In this document: positions 12,601 through 25,000 of the stretch, piece by piece
Layout: every line of letters starts with the position of its first letter
How positions within the stretch are numbered: position 1 is the first letter of the stretch
From: Neurospora intermedia
Taxonomy: Eukaryota; Ascomycota; Sordariomycetes; Sordariales; Sordariaceae
NCBI GenBank assembly: GCA_037102815.1
Contig: BTPP01000004.1
Span: 1,054,001 to 1,118,000 of the forward strand
Length of the DNA stretch: 64,000 nt
Reading direction: 5' to 3'
Program-made: the position numbers and the translations under genes
The notes under the pieces: generated by a model
Seen by the model: only the letters and a program-made list of their open reading frames with translations
Told to the model about the DNA's origin: nothing
Databases searched by the model: none

Positions 12601-14654
12601 CTAAGCGCCATCAATTCTCTCCGAGACGAACCGTCTCAACCCAGTCACGGCGAGCGAGTCGAGATATTGGTTGAATGCATTGCCAACCTTCTGTAACAGT
12701 GACAGTGACTATGTCTGGGCCCTGCAGAATCGGCAACAACAATGATAGAGAGGTCTCTCAGCTGGATGCGTGTCAAGCTTTTCATATGATGGCCTGTGAT
12801 TGCCAATATCACAACCCTCAAAATGACGGACGAACACTGGGTCATGCCAGCTAGAGTTCTTCGTCTTGTCGATTGCGAGGCGAGCGGAGACAGAAGGATA
12901 ACGACTTGGTCCCAAAAATAAGATGCCCTGTCATTCCACCATCTCGGATGCGGATTGAGTGTGGTAAGTAAGTTACTCCCTATCACTGGACTAGCACCGG
13001 GAATGAATGTGACGTAGGGCAAGGACCGCCAGTTAACGCTACCAATTACAAGGCATCGCAATCGACTTCTCTCTTGAAACCGCCTGTGTATCTTCTCAAA
13101 TCTTCTCTCTTCCATCGGTCTTGATTCGTTAGACTTATTCCCACTTTGTGGCTCAACCAGGTCTCTTCTACGGCCTCAAACAGCCCCGGCGCTTATACAG
13201 TTGTTCGTGAGGCTCTCTTATTGTATAGCTGTGTTTGCAGAGTCTGTGACTGCCAATAACGGCGCCGTAACGGCGCAGCAAGCGTGGAATGCCAACAGAA
13301 TTTCGGGGCACCGCGATGTTACCAAAGAAAAGATATGGTTCGGCACCTCCCGGGCATCGATCGGCATTTCAGCCGGGCCTTCAACGGGCCAGATCTAAGT
13401 AAGGTAGGCAAGGGGCAAAGACCGACGCTGTACTCCTACATGCTCAACCCGTTTTACACTGGGACACTGAAGAATCCAATCGCGTAGCACGGAAGTGCGG
13501 AATATTCAGATGACGAGCTGCAAATTCGAGGATACCTAACCCCAGGGCTGTTCCAACACGATAATTCGTGGAGGACAGCTTGGAAACCGTTGACCAGCTT
13601 AACTTAAGTCCGGCAAGAAGGCACACAGACCAGGGCCAGACACATAATGTCTTAAAACGCCTTGTGTCCAACAATCTCAGGAGAACACATTCATCCATCG
13701 CTCCGCGAGGCAAGCGGTTGAATTCGGCATGAAATTCGACCAAGTTACCTGTCTCACCGCCCGGATTTTGGTCACTGGATGACACTCGTTCCGTTCTACT
13801 TCCGGTTTGTGATGCGTGGGGTCATTTCCCCATAAGACAAAGTCGTAGCCATCGACGAGTATTTCTCCTACCTCTACCCGCATGACTGTAACACATGGAA
13901 ACACCAAGACTTCCGCACTAGTACTTCTCTACCCGTCAACGACACCTGTGAAGAACCAAGACACCCTAACCCCTCTACTACATCCCATTAGAGATGCAAG
14001 GAGAACCAGAAAGACTCATGGGATTTACAACACACTTGAAATTCACGCAGCCATCCCCCACCGCGAATCCCATGTTCTCACGGTTCTTTGGCTGTATGCT
14101 ACGTTGTCGCCTATTAAGGTGGTAGTGTAGAGGTACCGACAAGACAAATAACTTTTGTGTCTCGGGCCGGTTACATACAAAACCCGTTGTTTCACTAACA
14201 CGCTCTATCAATGGGTGTCGAGCAAAGACGCTCGACGTGTTATGCCGAAAGAGATGCAATAGGTTGGCTTCAACTGGTGTCCTACAAAAGTTTTCTGATG
14301 TTTGAACACGACGAAGTTTATGTGATAGACATGGTCGCCGACTCTAATTCATCCATTTCAATTGAAAAATCTGTGATGGAGTTAACTCTCTGTTTAACCC
14401 GAACTGCTTCATCATAGTTGCACGCATTGGCATCTACCTATATGAACCCTGTGTCTTCTGACCGCTATAGAATATGGCTTTTTCTACCATATCCTCCAAG
14501 TTACCTGCCCGTACGTGTTAGCGCAGTCTTTCTGAACCGTCATGCATATTCCCAATATCTACACAGGTCCGCCTCTTATCGACCACCCATCCAATGCCCA
14601 TATTGTACATCTAGCAAAGTGACCTCATCACACCATACACATCTCGCATGGTAA
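9612..14654. other. 5.0 kb gene-free region upstream of nor-1
   Basis: I find no supportable protein or RNA gene. The open frames (up to 156 codons, such as 12645-13115 and 13444-13785 on the minus strand) overlap other frames, have no recognisable motif and no convincing splice partners. The part next to 9611 is the nor-1 promoter and leader. A TACCTCTAGGTA palindrome lies near 10551. The end next to 14655 must include the 3' untranslated region of the copper chaperone gene. Confidence 0.5.
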
Positions 14655-15793
14655 TCACAGCATCCCCTTCTCAACCTCATCCTTCCTCTCCTCCCACAGC
14701 GTCTTCCCCGTGCACGAGCACACCGTCTTATCGTTATCCCACACGCCCGCACTCCTCGCAATCACGCCCACCACCGTGTTCTCGTCGTTCTCCAACGTAC
14801 TTCCCGCGCTCTCATCCACCGACACCGGGGCGACAGCAAAAGCGTGCCCAATCACCTCCCAGATCTGGAAGGGGTGGCTGAGGAACACGCTCCCGCGTCC
14901 GTCCTTGTTGATCTCCACCGTTCCCATCACGCCGCGCGGGGCGTTAGGGTCTCCAGAGATCTGCGCCTTGGTGTCGGCCGTCAGCGTAGCAGTGCCGGAC
15001 CACACCGGGCCGGCCGACTCGACACCCCGTGCGAGATCGCCGAACTCGCGGATCGTGGCGCGGTAAGTACCCGGCGCGATGCCGCGCAGTGTGAGGTCGA
15101 CGAGCGTGGTCGAGTTGTTCACCTGCACCATGCGCGCCAGGCCGCGGACCATGCGGTCCGAGGCTCCCGGGGCGGGCGTGATCTTGTCTAGGGTGGGCTT
15201 GTGGTAAGTCTCGAGGATGCTGACGGCCGCGCCTTGAGAGTCGCCGGAACCGCGCAGGATGGCGTCACGGCCCGTGGACTGGATGGCGTTGACGATGGCG
15301 GAAGGCGCGGCCGTGCCTTCTATCGTGAGCAGCTGGTCCTTCAGGTTGGCCTCCACCTTGTTTATTCCGGGGAGCTTGTAGAGTGCACCGGAAACGTCGT
15401 TCACGCAGCTTTCGCAGTGCATGGGCACGGCGAAGAGAGTCTGTGAAATGGGTTAGTATGATGTGTCTCTGGAAGTTGGTCAAGGTGAGTCAGATGTGTG
15501 AGACAGGCTTGGACCCTTTATCTAAAGAAAAGGAAGGGTTTGGACCGAGACTCATATGTAGGCATATATGGAAATGAGGCTGTAAAAGGGTGTAAACAAA
15601 CCTTAAAGGGGGTTGTGATGGAAGCCATGTTGCCGGCTATCTTCGGGATTGATGATTTGGGAGCAGCCGGGGATGACTGTGACTGAAAATAGTTCCTATG
15701 TTGTTGGCGTTGTTGCCAAAGGTATGCGCCTCCAAAACCTGCTAAAGCTAGACTAGAAATACTTATGATTTGTCTGGCAGTGTACGGTGGCAT
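14655..15793 (-). CDS. CCS1: Copper chaperone for Cu,Zn superoxide dismutase
   Basis: Delivers copper to superoxide dismutase 1 and forms its disulfide bond, in cytosol and mitochondrial intermembrane space. Two exons, 15793-15602 and 15440-14655, code 325 residues. Domain I is an Atx1-like fold with the MHCESC copper site just after the intron; domain II is SOD-like (residues from about GAAVSILETYHKP onward, with GSVFLSHPFQIWEVIGHAFAV); the tail holds VCSCTGKTLWEERK, the CxC of domain III. Two starts are possible. The first ATG at 15793 adds about 55 residues with a hydrophobic stretch (IISISSLALAGFGGAYLW). The internal ATG at 15628, in context AACATGGCT, gives the usual short N-terminus MASITTPFKTLFAVP. 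I kept the long form as the outer limit. Third-codon positions are very GC-rich. Confidence 0.92.
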
Positions 15794-16806
15794 CGGTTTC
15801 AGGCACTAAGAGGTAGCAAAGGCAATATTGAGGACAGTATAGATAGAAGTGGTGGTGTGAGAAGCAACACCAACGAGAGACGATGGATTTGTATAGAAAG
15901 CGATGGAGGAGAGAGCCCCACGTTCGGCGAAGGAGGGGACGACTAGGTACAAGTAATAACGTTTCGGCTCCAGTCTACGGATGCTTAAGAGACGGGGTGA
16001 TAAATGTGACTCTTGTGCTGAGATTCCTCATTGTTTCTCGACGAGAGAGTGCATGAAGTCACCTCACTGGAGTACGAAATGTCGTTTTCCCATCTTCACT
16101 GTAAAGACGGCATGAAGGAAGATGTCGGCCTGCCAAAATGTTGATTTCAAAGCGACGGCACCTTTCTGGAACCACTTTTTGCGGGCGACTTACCTCTACC
16201 AACTGGAGCTCCGCTGTGTCCGGCTCCTCAATCGGCCCAAGCCAGGGCAATCCTGCTCCCCGAAAGCATAGTGTGATATGTACCGGGAAAGGGAGTGCAG
16301 GCTTTGGTACATGGAACATAGTCAGTGAAAGAGAGCTCCAAGTGCGCCGAGTTGGCGTTTGTTAGTGCTTTTCTCAATTACACACTAAGACTTGCGGACC
16401 ACCGTAGCCAGCCCGCCAACCGCCAGCGGGCCGTCGTGCCCCAATCGTACGTGGAAATTTTCCGGCAAGAAAAGTGATTGCAGCTTTTGGGCTTGGCAGG
16501 CTCTGCTGCTGCCCTTCTGCAGGAGGAGCTCCATTCTGCTTCCCGTGATACCGGACCACATTTGATACCCGTTCGCCGCGACAAGCCCCGGACTTTCTCG
16601 CGCCTGCCGAACCCGCCGTCTCAAACACTCCGGAGCCCGCCCGATCCCGTGTCATTCAATTGACCCGGACGAGAACACATAGAGGTTCACTTACCACCAG
16701 TCGATGAGGGACTCGTTCCCACTGGTTTTCATACCTGCCTTCTCCACCTTAATCCTCTATTGAACACCATACACGACCTACATCACCACCGCGCAACACC
16801 GTCAAC
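15794..16806. other. Divergent promoter between CCS1 and uL13m genes
   Basis: About 1 kb separating two divergently transcribed genes. No gene-like frame was found; the overlapping frames near 16374-16663 exist on both strands because the region is GC-rich and short of stops. A pyrimidine-rich leader runs up to the ATG at 16807. Confidence 0.5.
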
Positions 16807-17499
16807 ATGTCGCAAACAGTCGGAGCTGTAAGTTTCTCCTGTTCGGAACACAACTCTCCCATACCGTTGTTGTGTTTTTTACAACCTTGACACTTGCTCG
16901 CCCTCCCGCCACCAGCACCACTATCACCACCCGTAACTAACCACCGCCATGTTGCGACGAACGTGTAGACCCGACTAGCCTACTCCCGTGTCTGGCACCA
17001 CATCTCCGCCGTCACCCCTCACCCCACCCTCTCGACCATCAAGGCTCCTGCGGAGGCTATCACTCCCCCTTCTCTCGGTCGCCTCGCCTCGCGCATCGCC
17101 ACCATCCTGATGGGCAAGCACAAGCCGATCTGGGATCCCTCCACCGACTGCGGCGACTACGTGGTGGTGACCAACTGCGCGGGTTTGTACACGACGGGCC
17201 ACAAGAAGTGGCGCAAGACGTACTACCGCCACAACACCCGGCCTGGTTCGCTCCAGGCCATCACCATGGATGCGCTGATGGAGAAGCACGGCGGCGCCGA
17301 GGTGCTGCGCAAGGCCGTCAGCGGCATGCTTCCCAAGAACAGGCTGCGCGACAAGAGACTGGCGAGGCTCAAGGCGTTTGAGGGTGATGCGCACCCGTAC
17401 AAGGAGAACTTGGTGCGGTTTGGCGGTAAGGTGGTGGGCGCTCCTGGTTGGGAGGAGGCTGTCAAGGCTATCCGGGAGGCGGACATGGAGAGGTTATGA
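16807..17499 (+). CDS. Mitochondrial large-subunit ribosomal protein uL13m
   Basis: Structural protein of the mitochondrial large ribosomal subunit (yeast Mrpl23, bacterial L13). Two exons, 16807-16827 and 16969-17499, code 183 residues. The first exon has only seven codons (MSQTVGA), followed by GTAAGT and a 141 nt intron with a CTAAC branch site. The L13 signature is clear: LMGKHKPIWDPSTDCGDYVV, then TGHKKWRKTYYRH and the loop VSGMLPKNRLRDKRLARLK. Bacterial L13 is about 142 residues; the fungal mitochondrial form is longer, as here. It lacks a strongly basic N-terminal presequence, which is not unusual for this protein. It is convergent with the urate oxidase gene. Confidence 0.93.
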
Positions 17500-18343
17500 G
17501 CGACCCATGAGAGGAGGGGGCTTTGAGGCATGAAGGTCTATTCAAAGGCACTGGAGCTGGCTATCTACTCATGGAGGAGCGTCGGAGAAACGGGAGAGAA
17601 GGAGATGTAGGGACGAATCTACATCGAGCCGTTACGAACCATCCAACCGACGAGGACTGAAGACTCTGTCGACTGTGAGGAAGATCGTGTGGACAACTAC
17701 CTGTTTGGACCGAGAAAATCTCTCTCGTGTGTTGTTGTTTCGGTTACAGCCCACTTGGCCGTATGATTCACGGGCAATGCCGCCAGTGCCAGTCTGTATA
17801 TTACATGGGAAGCCGGTTCGTGAGCCCAGCGCTCAACGGACAGTGTACGAACTTGGGTTAGAAAAAGGGGGCCTCTCATTGTACAAGTATATCACTCAAC
17901 ACGCAAGATACCATGATTACGACTCATGAGAGCTGTTTGGATTCATTGATTGTTTGATGATCTGAAGGGCGATGAGCGAATTGTCTTGTCCATCACGCTG
18001 AAGGCCCGCAAAGCTCAAAAGTCAGCCTCACCAATATTACGGCATAACTTTTCACTTGATATTCCAAGAATGCAGCTAGCAGTGCTTTTCGGATGCTTGC
18101 TTGTTCATAATGGGAAGTTTATTTGGTTACCCCTGAAAATTAGCGCCAGTCAAGATGTCCATAGCCTCCGTCTCATGATGATCCATTGCATCAATGTATC
18201 ATCATCTTTCCACCTTCAAAACGTACGCCTGCCCGCCAACCAACCCCTCGTAACGTGAGGGGGAATGCAAAAAAAATGGTGATATCATAAAAAGAAAATG
18301 TCAAAGAAACTGTGTGACGTTTCGAAAACAAAGTTCAACAGTC
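17500..18343. other. Convergent 3' regions of uL13m and urate oxidase genes
   Basis: The interval lies between two convergent genes and probably holds both 3' untranslated regions. The 102-codon frame at 17950-18258 has no family resemblance. No RNA gene seen. Confidence 0.5.
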
Positions 18344-19304
18344 TTACGAGCGAGAGACCTCGCATTTGATGAGACCGTTGGGACCAGACTGCGGAGCGTA
18401 CACCTCGGCGTCCTTGCCGGTGTTCTGGAGGCCCTTGTGCCAACTGAGATCTGTTTTTTGGGTGTTAGTGTCAATTTATCTGGATCTATTTTTTTTTGGT
18501 GGATTTGCAAAAGTGGTACTCACCAACTTCAAAGTAGTGCTTGTTGGGTAGCGAATAGTTGGTCTTCTCCGTCTCGGGCACCGCATCCAAGATCTGCTCG
18601 CACATCTTGTACATGGTGTTCTGTACCGACGCTGACTCGTCTTCCGCAAATGTCTTGAGCGTGATGTTGCGGGCAGCCTCCCACGCAGCGTCGAAGCGCT
18701 CAACACCGTCCTGAACGGCCGCCACGTTGGCAAACTTCTTCCAAGTCCATCCGGCGTCCACGTCGGTGGAGAGAATGCGGTCCCACGTCTCCTTGAGGGT
18801 GGTGAACTCGTCACGGACGAAGCCGTGAAAGGCGGACCCAGTGCTCTTGAGCACCTGGAGGCCGACGATGCCGCTCTTGATGGTGATGCCGTCCCGAGTG
18901 ACAGTGGCCTCGACGTTGCGAGTCTCCTGGCCGTCGCGCAGGAAGCTGTGGGGGTGGGGCTGGCCGTCAATGACCATGCGCGTCCAGCGGTGGACGGTCA
19001 CGTCGATGTGGGCGGCGCTAATATGGGCATACTTGTCGAGAAAGTGCTGGCCTAGGATACTGGCGTACAGCTCGGGAGGGTTGACAGGGTGCTCCTTGGC
19101 CTTGATGTAGATGGTGTTCTTGATGGAGTCGGTAGCAACAATAACGCTGTTATCGGCCTGGGTGTACGAGGTGTCGATCTCGCCCTCGAGAAGGCAGCAG
19201 ACGGTCATCTCGGTGACCGACTGCTGGCCAGTCTTCTCATCCTTGTGGACCTTGTAGACGCGGACATTGTCCTTGCCATAGCGGGCAGCAGAAAGGCGGG
19301 CCAT
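18344..19304 (-). CDS. Urate oxidase (uricase)
   Basis: Oxidises urate to 5-hydroxyisourate in purine breakdown, normally inside peroxisomes. Two exons, 19304-18524 and 18450-18344, code 295 residues. The family is unmistakable: ARYGKDNVRVYKVHKDEKTG with the catalytic Lys, VIVATDSIKNTIY with the catalytic Thr, HRWTRMVIDGQPHPHSF, LKETWDRILSTDVDA, and after the intron DLSWHKGLQNTGKDAEV and PNGLIKCEV. The protein ends VSRS, whereas from memory the Aspergillus flavus enzyme continues a few residues to a typical SKL tail. So the canonical peroxisomal signal is missing in this reading. The stop codon sits inside a GTAAGA that resembles a splice donor; I found no downstream exon that would give SKL or SRL. 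Confidence 0.95.
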
Positions 19305-22072
19305 CGTGTCGTTGATTGTGGTATTTTTTTTGGCTTATGTTGAAGCTTATAGACTGGAGAGGGGACCACGGCCCGGAGTTGATAAGAACAGTGCGGGGAT
19401 GGTGAGATCCGGGAATGGAAACGAAGATGGACGCTTTGGATATGCAATGACGAGGAGCTGTGAGAGGAATTTGGGGCAAGCAAGTCTGGCAAGCAAACCT
19501 AGATTGAGTTTATGCGGCGATGTGGATATCGTCTGTAGCTGAAGAGTAGCTGGATGTAGAGAAATGGGACAGAGAACAAGAAGGAGAAGGAATCTTCACT
19601 TGAGACTGGGTTGAGGACAGGAGCTTTGAAGAATTATATACCAACTTGGAAGCTTCATCTGTCTACAAGTGTCATCGCAGACAGGCGACTTCCTTACCCC
19701 TTCCCACCACCACCTACCTCATCGCGCCCCTTGACCGAGCGTTCCATGTGGTAACGCAGCTTGGGAACGGTGAATAACGTCCGATAACGAAATGGTTACA
19801 AGGACATATCGGAATGCGCCTTGGAGCGCAGCAGAGCACCAGGACAGTGGCGCGGCGGGTGCGCGGCCTTCCGCCCCGTGCCCCATATCCGGGAAGACAA
19901 AGACGTTCCCGCGGCGGTTCCTGGTGGCCCATCCATATCCAGATGTGTTGGTTTGACGGTAAGGAACGGTTAGCTCGCCCTCCAGTCTGTGGGGAAATCA
20001 AGTAACGTCGAGCTCCTCAGATGGGGTGGACCCTCCGGAGTCCGCCGAATGCCACGGAATTTGCATCCCAGAAAGCCGACGGCCCCTACGAGCTACGGCC
20101 CCAGGAGCACTGTTGTTGCTGTTTGGACCCTTCTTTGGGCCGCCCAGGGCAGTTTACCGTTGTAATCAGGTGCTGGATTTTAAAAGGCAAAATTGCTCTG
20201 GCTTCCCCTTGTAGAATTATACTTCAGTTTCTTTTGCGGTCTTGCCGTGTCACCAACGGCCACAGCTCTTGTCGGTCCAAACCATGAGAGAACGTCCTTT
20301 TGCTCGCAACTGGATCTCAAGGTACACCCATGGAGATTGCTTGAATGTCGTTCAACAATGTTTGCATCAACCCGTTAACGAGAGGGGGTTGCACGGCGTT
20401 GAAAGTCTGCGGGGTCGGACCGCCGCAGCGCCACAGACGGAGACTCGATTGGCATCGTACGACGGCATGGCCCGAGCGCTATGTTTCCCGTCGCTGTCAG
20501 CAGCATCATCATCATACTATATCTATCGGCGTATTGATGGTTCTTATCATAGCCTTATCACTTACATGTCTACTGACATGTCTAAGACCTGCTCCTTTGG
20601 ATGCGATATTTTGTCAGTCCTCTGCCAGAATTATGGGATCCTACCTTAGTCAATGGCTCACAGTCGTTTGGTAGTAGAGGCTGGTTACTAACAAAGCCAT
20701 CGATATCCAGACCATTCAAGAGAAGAGAGCGGGCATATGGAGTTTGGGTTTCACTAAAGGCTTGCCATGTACTCTGTTTCAGGTGACCTGAACCAATAGT
20801 TGGAAGATTGGAATATCAAGTTATGGTTTGAGGTCTTGCTCATATCAAATTTGGATCAGCTGCCAAGGATCGACTGTAACTTCACTATACGGTTCATCAT
20901 TTCCCCTGGATAATGTCTTCACCTTCTCTATGTATTGATCAGAGCTTTTACTTTCTGAAACTTCCCAAGCTTGATGACCCGTTCTCAGACGTCAGATTTC
21001 TGTTTGTTCATAGAGTGGATGGACGCAGCTTGAGCACTTCCGTCTCCTCTGTGATCTTTCAAGAGAAGGTATCCTCATCCGAGGAAGAGGCAAGCGCTGA
21101 CATAACCCTGAGACCACATGATGAAAGAACAGCAATGCTTTGGACTTTCAGACATCAAAGCCAGAACATAGCACGAGGTATGGGCAGGGATGTGGAAAAT
21201 CCTAGCAAGACATAGCCAGCAGGTATACATATGAGAGTCCGTCTGAGAAAAAGCACAAAGAGGACTGGAAGAAGCCATGGCGTAAAATACCCCTTTTGGG
21301 TTGACAGGTCTAGCCAGGGCAGCCAGGGCCTGTCAGGGTTATAGGCGTGGGAACTGGGCTTGAGTGGGGGCTCAACCTCAATTGTCAAGTGGGATCCATC
21401 TCCAGGTCCACGGCAGTGCACCGACCAGTACCTCTATGCCCTGACCGAACATCCAGGACATCCATAGTCCTATTGCAATGACGGCGGTACCCCCGTTGTG
21501 ATTGTGCGAGAGTGCAGTGCAGTCAGTGTACAGTCAGGATACAGCCGCATTACACTATCATATTCCGAAAGGTACTACTTTGGCTACCTGCGTGCGACTA
21601 CCGCCATCATACCCAACCCCTCAAGGGCGACGAACGGCTTTACTAAACGACGCCAGCACATCCCGACGACGGGAGGCGCATGCGACCCCGCTCATCTAGT
21701 ATCGCGTCCCTCTACCTTTAGTACCTTTGACGTTCAGCTGGCAACCTGGGAATAGCAACACGTGCAATTGTCCGCCAGCATGACAGACGCGGAATAGCAA
21801 ACTGATAGCCCAACATAACCCGCGGAGACCGAGACAAGAAGACCTCATCTGACTACGAGAGCGACCAGACGAAACACCAGCCCTCTCCGGCCGGCGCCCA
21901 GGTGGTAACCAAAACCACAACTCCTGTTCCCCTCGAGAACGCCGCCGGGAATCGATGCGCAACAGGACACACAGGGCTCCCCCTCGACTGGCGAATCCGA
22001 GTCTGAAAATCCAAATCGAATGCCTGTGACGATAGCGAGCCCGGAAGCGGAAGCGTCCTGCGTGGAGGACAA
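19305..22072. other. Divergent promoter between urate oxidase and Rictor genes
   Basis: About 2.8 kb with no supportable gene. Frames up to 137 codons occur on both strands but show no motif. The part before 22073 is GC-rich and open in several frames; it is probably the Rictor leader, and the first in-frame ATG after an in-frame stop at 22004 is the one at 22073. Confidence 0.5.
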
Positions 22073-25000
22073 ATGGCTGGGCCATCCACCATGTTGAACG
22101 CATCAGCAAACCCCCAGAACGCCAGATCCTACTCGTCGCAACAGCCCGGAACCTCGCAGACTTCCCGAGTGAGCTTCGATCGCGATGGCGTGCAACCCCC
22201 GGGTCCCGCCCAGCCCCAGAATGGCGGTCGGAACCTCGCCGCCTCCGCCGTGAGCTTTGCCCCGCGCGGTACCGCTCTCAACCCGTCGCCCATGCCAGGC
22301 AGCTTCAGTTCGGACCTGCGAAGCCAGCTGAACCTCACCCGTACTGGCTCTCGCCCTGAAATGTATGCCCTCGAGAAGCTGGACGAAAATGTGGACGACA
22401 CGCATGACCAACCCCTGTCGCAGTTACGGGAGGAGTTGAACCGCGAGATGAAGATCAAGGAGGGGAGCGAGAACATGTTGGAGGCTCTGAACACCAAAAA
22501 GCCAAAGCAGGCGAAAGAACAGCGAGCGAGGATCGAGGCCGAGCTGAACTCTTCCACCCAAAAGATCAAGGAATTGCGTCGCAAGATCACGGCTGCCCAA
22601 ACCACCAAAGCAACACCGACGACTCCCGTCAGGTCCAGAACCACTGCCTTTCTTCAGGACTCGAATGGTGTGCGCTCCCCGCCGAGTGCTTCAAGGAGCG
22701 GCGCCGGTTCGGATTTTGATGAGCCGACCGAGTCTCCCACGTACGCCCTTACCGAGCTCCTACAGGCCCTCGAGGTCGATGGCATGACACCGGACTACTA
22801 TGTTTCGAGGGCAAACAGTCTTGTTGATCTCTTCAAGCGTCATCCAACTCTCAAATACGACTTGGTGTGGTCCATTTTTGGCCTTCGCATGCAGGTCATG
22901 CTGATGAGCGAAAGTCGCGAAGTCGTTGCTGCAGGCTACAGGATGATACGATACGCCATTTCTGATATAACGTCTCTCAGGAGAATCCGTGCTCTGAATA
23001 CGGATTACCTGGTTACATGGTGCGTTCACTTCTGTCAGTGTCCATCTCAGTCCAAGACTAACCAAATCACACCAGGTCCTTGATCAAAGACCGTAAATCG
23101 GACGTCGAGCGTGAGCAGGCTCTCAAGTTTGTTCGCGCCTTTCTCGATGTCAAAGACGGCGTCAAGGAGATCTCGAGAGCAGTCGTCCGAACCATTGCCG
23201 CGATAGCTGAGGAGCCTGATGAGCGGCTACGGCCAATCTGCATAGAGACTCTGGCCGAGATTCTAATCCGCGATCCTGCCCTGCTCATATCTGCTGGAGG
23301 GCTGGCGCCACTGCGCGACGCCTTAGCTGACGGATCATACAAGGCCTCGGAGAGTTTGACAAGTGCTTTCCTTTACCTCCTGGATGCGCCACAACGACGC
23401 AAATACCTTTGCGCCGGAAACGAGTTGGAAATCCTATTTACCGCGTTCACCGACGACCTCTCCACCAACGAGCGCATTCTCAAGCAGAACTCTAGGGCTG
23501 TGGCATCGGCACTCAAGACATGGTCTGGGCTTATGACTTTGTCCATGTACAACTTTCGTGCCATCAAGTCCATGATTCACAGTATGGTTGTGAACACAGG
23601 ACCAATACGAGAGACCATCCTCGATCTCCTCTACTCGTTGTTCCGTATCAAGTCCCCGGCGTGGGCTACCTCTTTTCTGGCCGGTAGGCGACTCACCACT
23701 TATGGTAGAGTTACGAATCTCAGGTCTACGTCCACCAAAGGATCACATGGTGACTTTGATGATGATGGTGGCGAACAGGATTTTGCCGAGCACTATACCG
23801 CACTATTGCTGGCCATCTTCGTCAAGTCTGGCGTGGTACAAGGCCTCCTAAGGCTGACCCAAGAACTCGACAATCCGCCTGTCAAGCGGAAGGCAACCCT
23901 GCTTATAGGAGAGGTTCTCAAACTCGCAAGCCGCCTTCTCCCACCGTCTGTGAGTAGCAGTCTGCAGATGCTGCCAGAACTGTTCAGCGCTGCCGCCAAC
24001 CTTAAAGACGAGAAACATTTTATTGCTTCTGGAGTAGTATATCAAATAAGCAGCGTCAGTAAGACGCTCTACAGATCATCGCCAACAACATACACCCCTT
24101 CGGTGGTACCATCGAGCAACTCTTTGGATTTGGGGATACTGGATGACCATCCCAAAAGCAACTCAGCCATCACATTTGATGATGCGACATTCCGACAGCT
24201 ACTCGTTGATTCACACGTTCTAAGCAGCTCCAACTATGCCAAATGGAATTGGGACATAATATTGAGGGTAATCGAAGGGCCCCTGACCAGTGGAAAGCGG
24301 CTCGAAGAGGCCATAAAAGCATCCAAATTCATAAAGCGTATTATGAGCTTCTACCGCCCGTTCAAATACCGGTTCTCGGAGGTCAAGAGCACAAGAAACA
24401 CGCAAAAGTACGTCAGAGTGGGATGCTCTCTCATGCATACTCTGTTACAAAGCCCCGAGGGCTGCAAATATCTCTCGGATAACAAACTTCTCAGGCAGAT
24501 TGCTGAATGTCTGGCACAATGCGACCCAACAAGTGGGTTAACAGCACAATATCCAATGTTTGCTCGGGATCGTCTCACAGATACTCTGTGCGGGGGTTAC
24601 TTTCCCATGCTCGGTATCCTTACCGGGGACCAGAAGGGCATTCAGATGCTCGATAGGTGGCGCATCTTCAACATGATGTATCGCATTGTTGACCTGAAAC
24701 AACGCCCCGACATCATCAAGCTGATGCTTGCAAACTTCGACTACTCTCTACATGGCCACCCACGAGTGCTCCTTTCCAAGGCCCTAACGGCTGGGACGAA
24801 GGACATCCGGATCGACGCCACAAATGCCTTGCGCAAGTATGCCACGCGGCCAAGGATATCAACGCAGGGCCAGGAACCAAGTGACTCAAAATGGGCCATT
24901 CAGCTCCTGGTAACTCAGCTGTATGACCCAGACATTGAAGTCTGTGCCACGGCTGTGAAAATTCTTGAGAAGGCCTGTAACACCAAGAACAATCTCGAGT

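Noticed and set aside
12645-13115. 156-codon minus-strand frame in the 5 kb gap
   Set aside because: Translation has no domain or family resemblance and no plausible splice partners.
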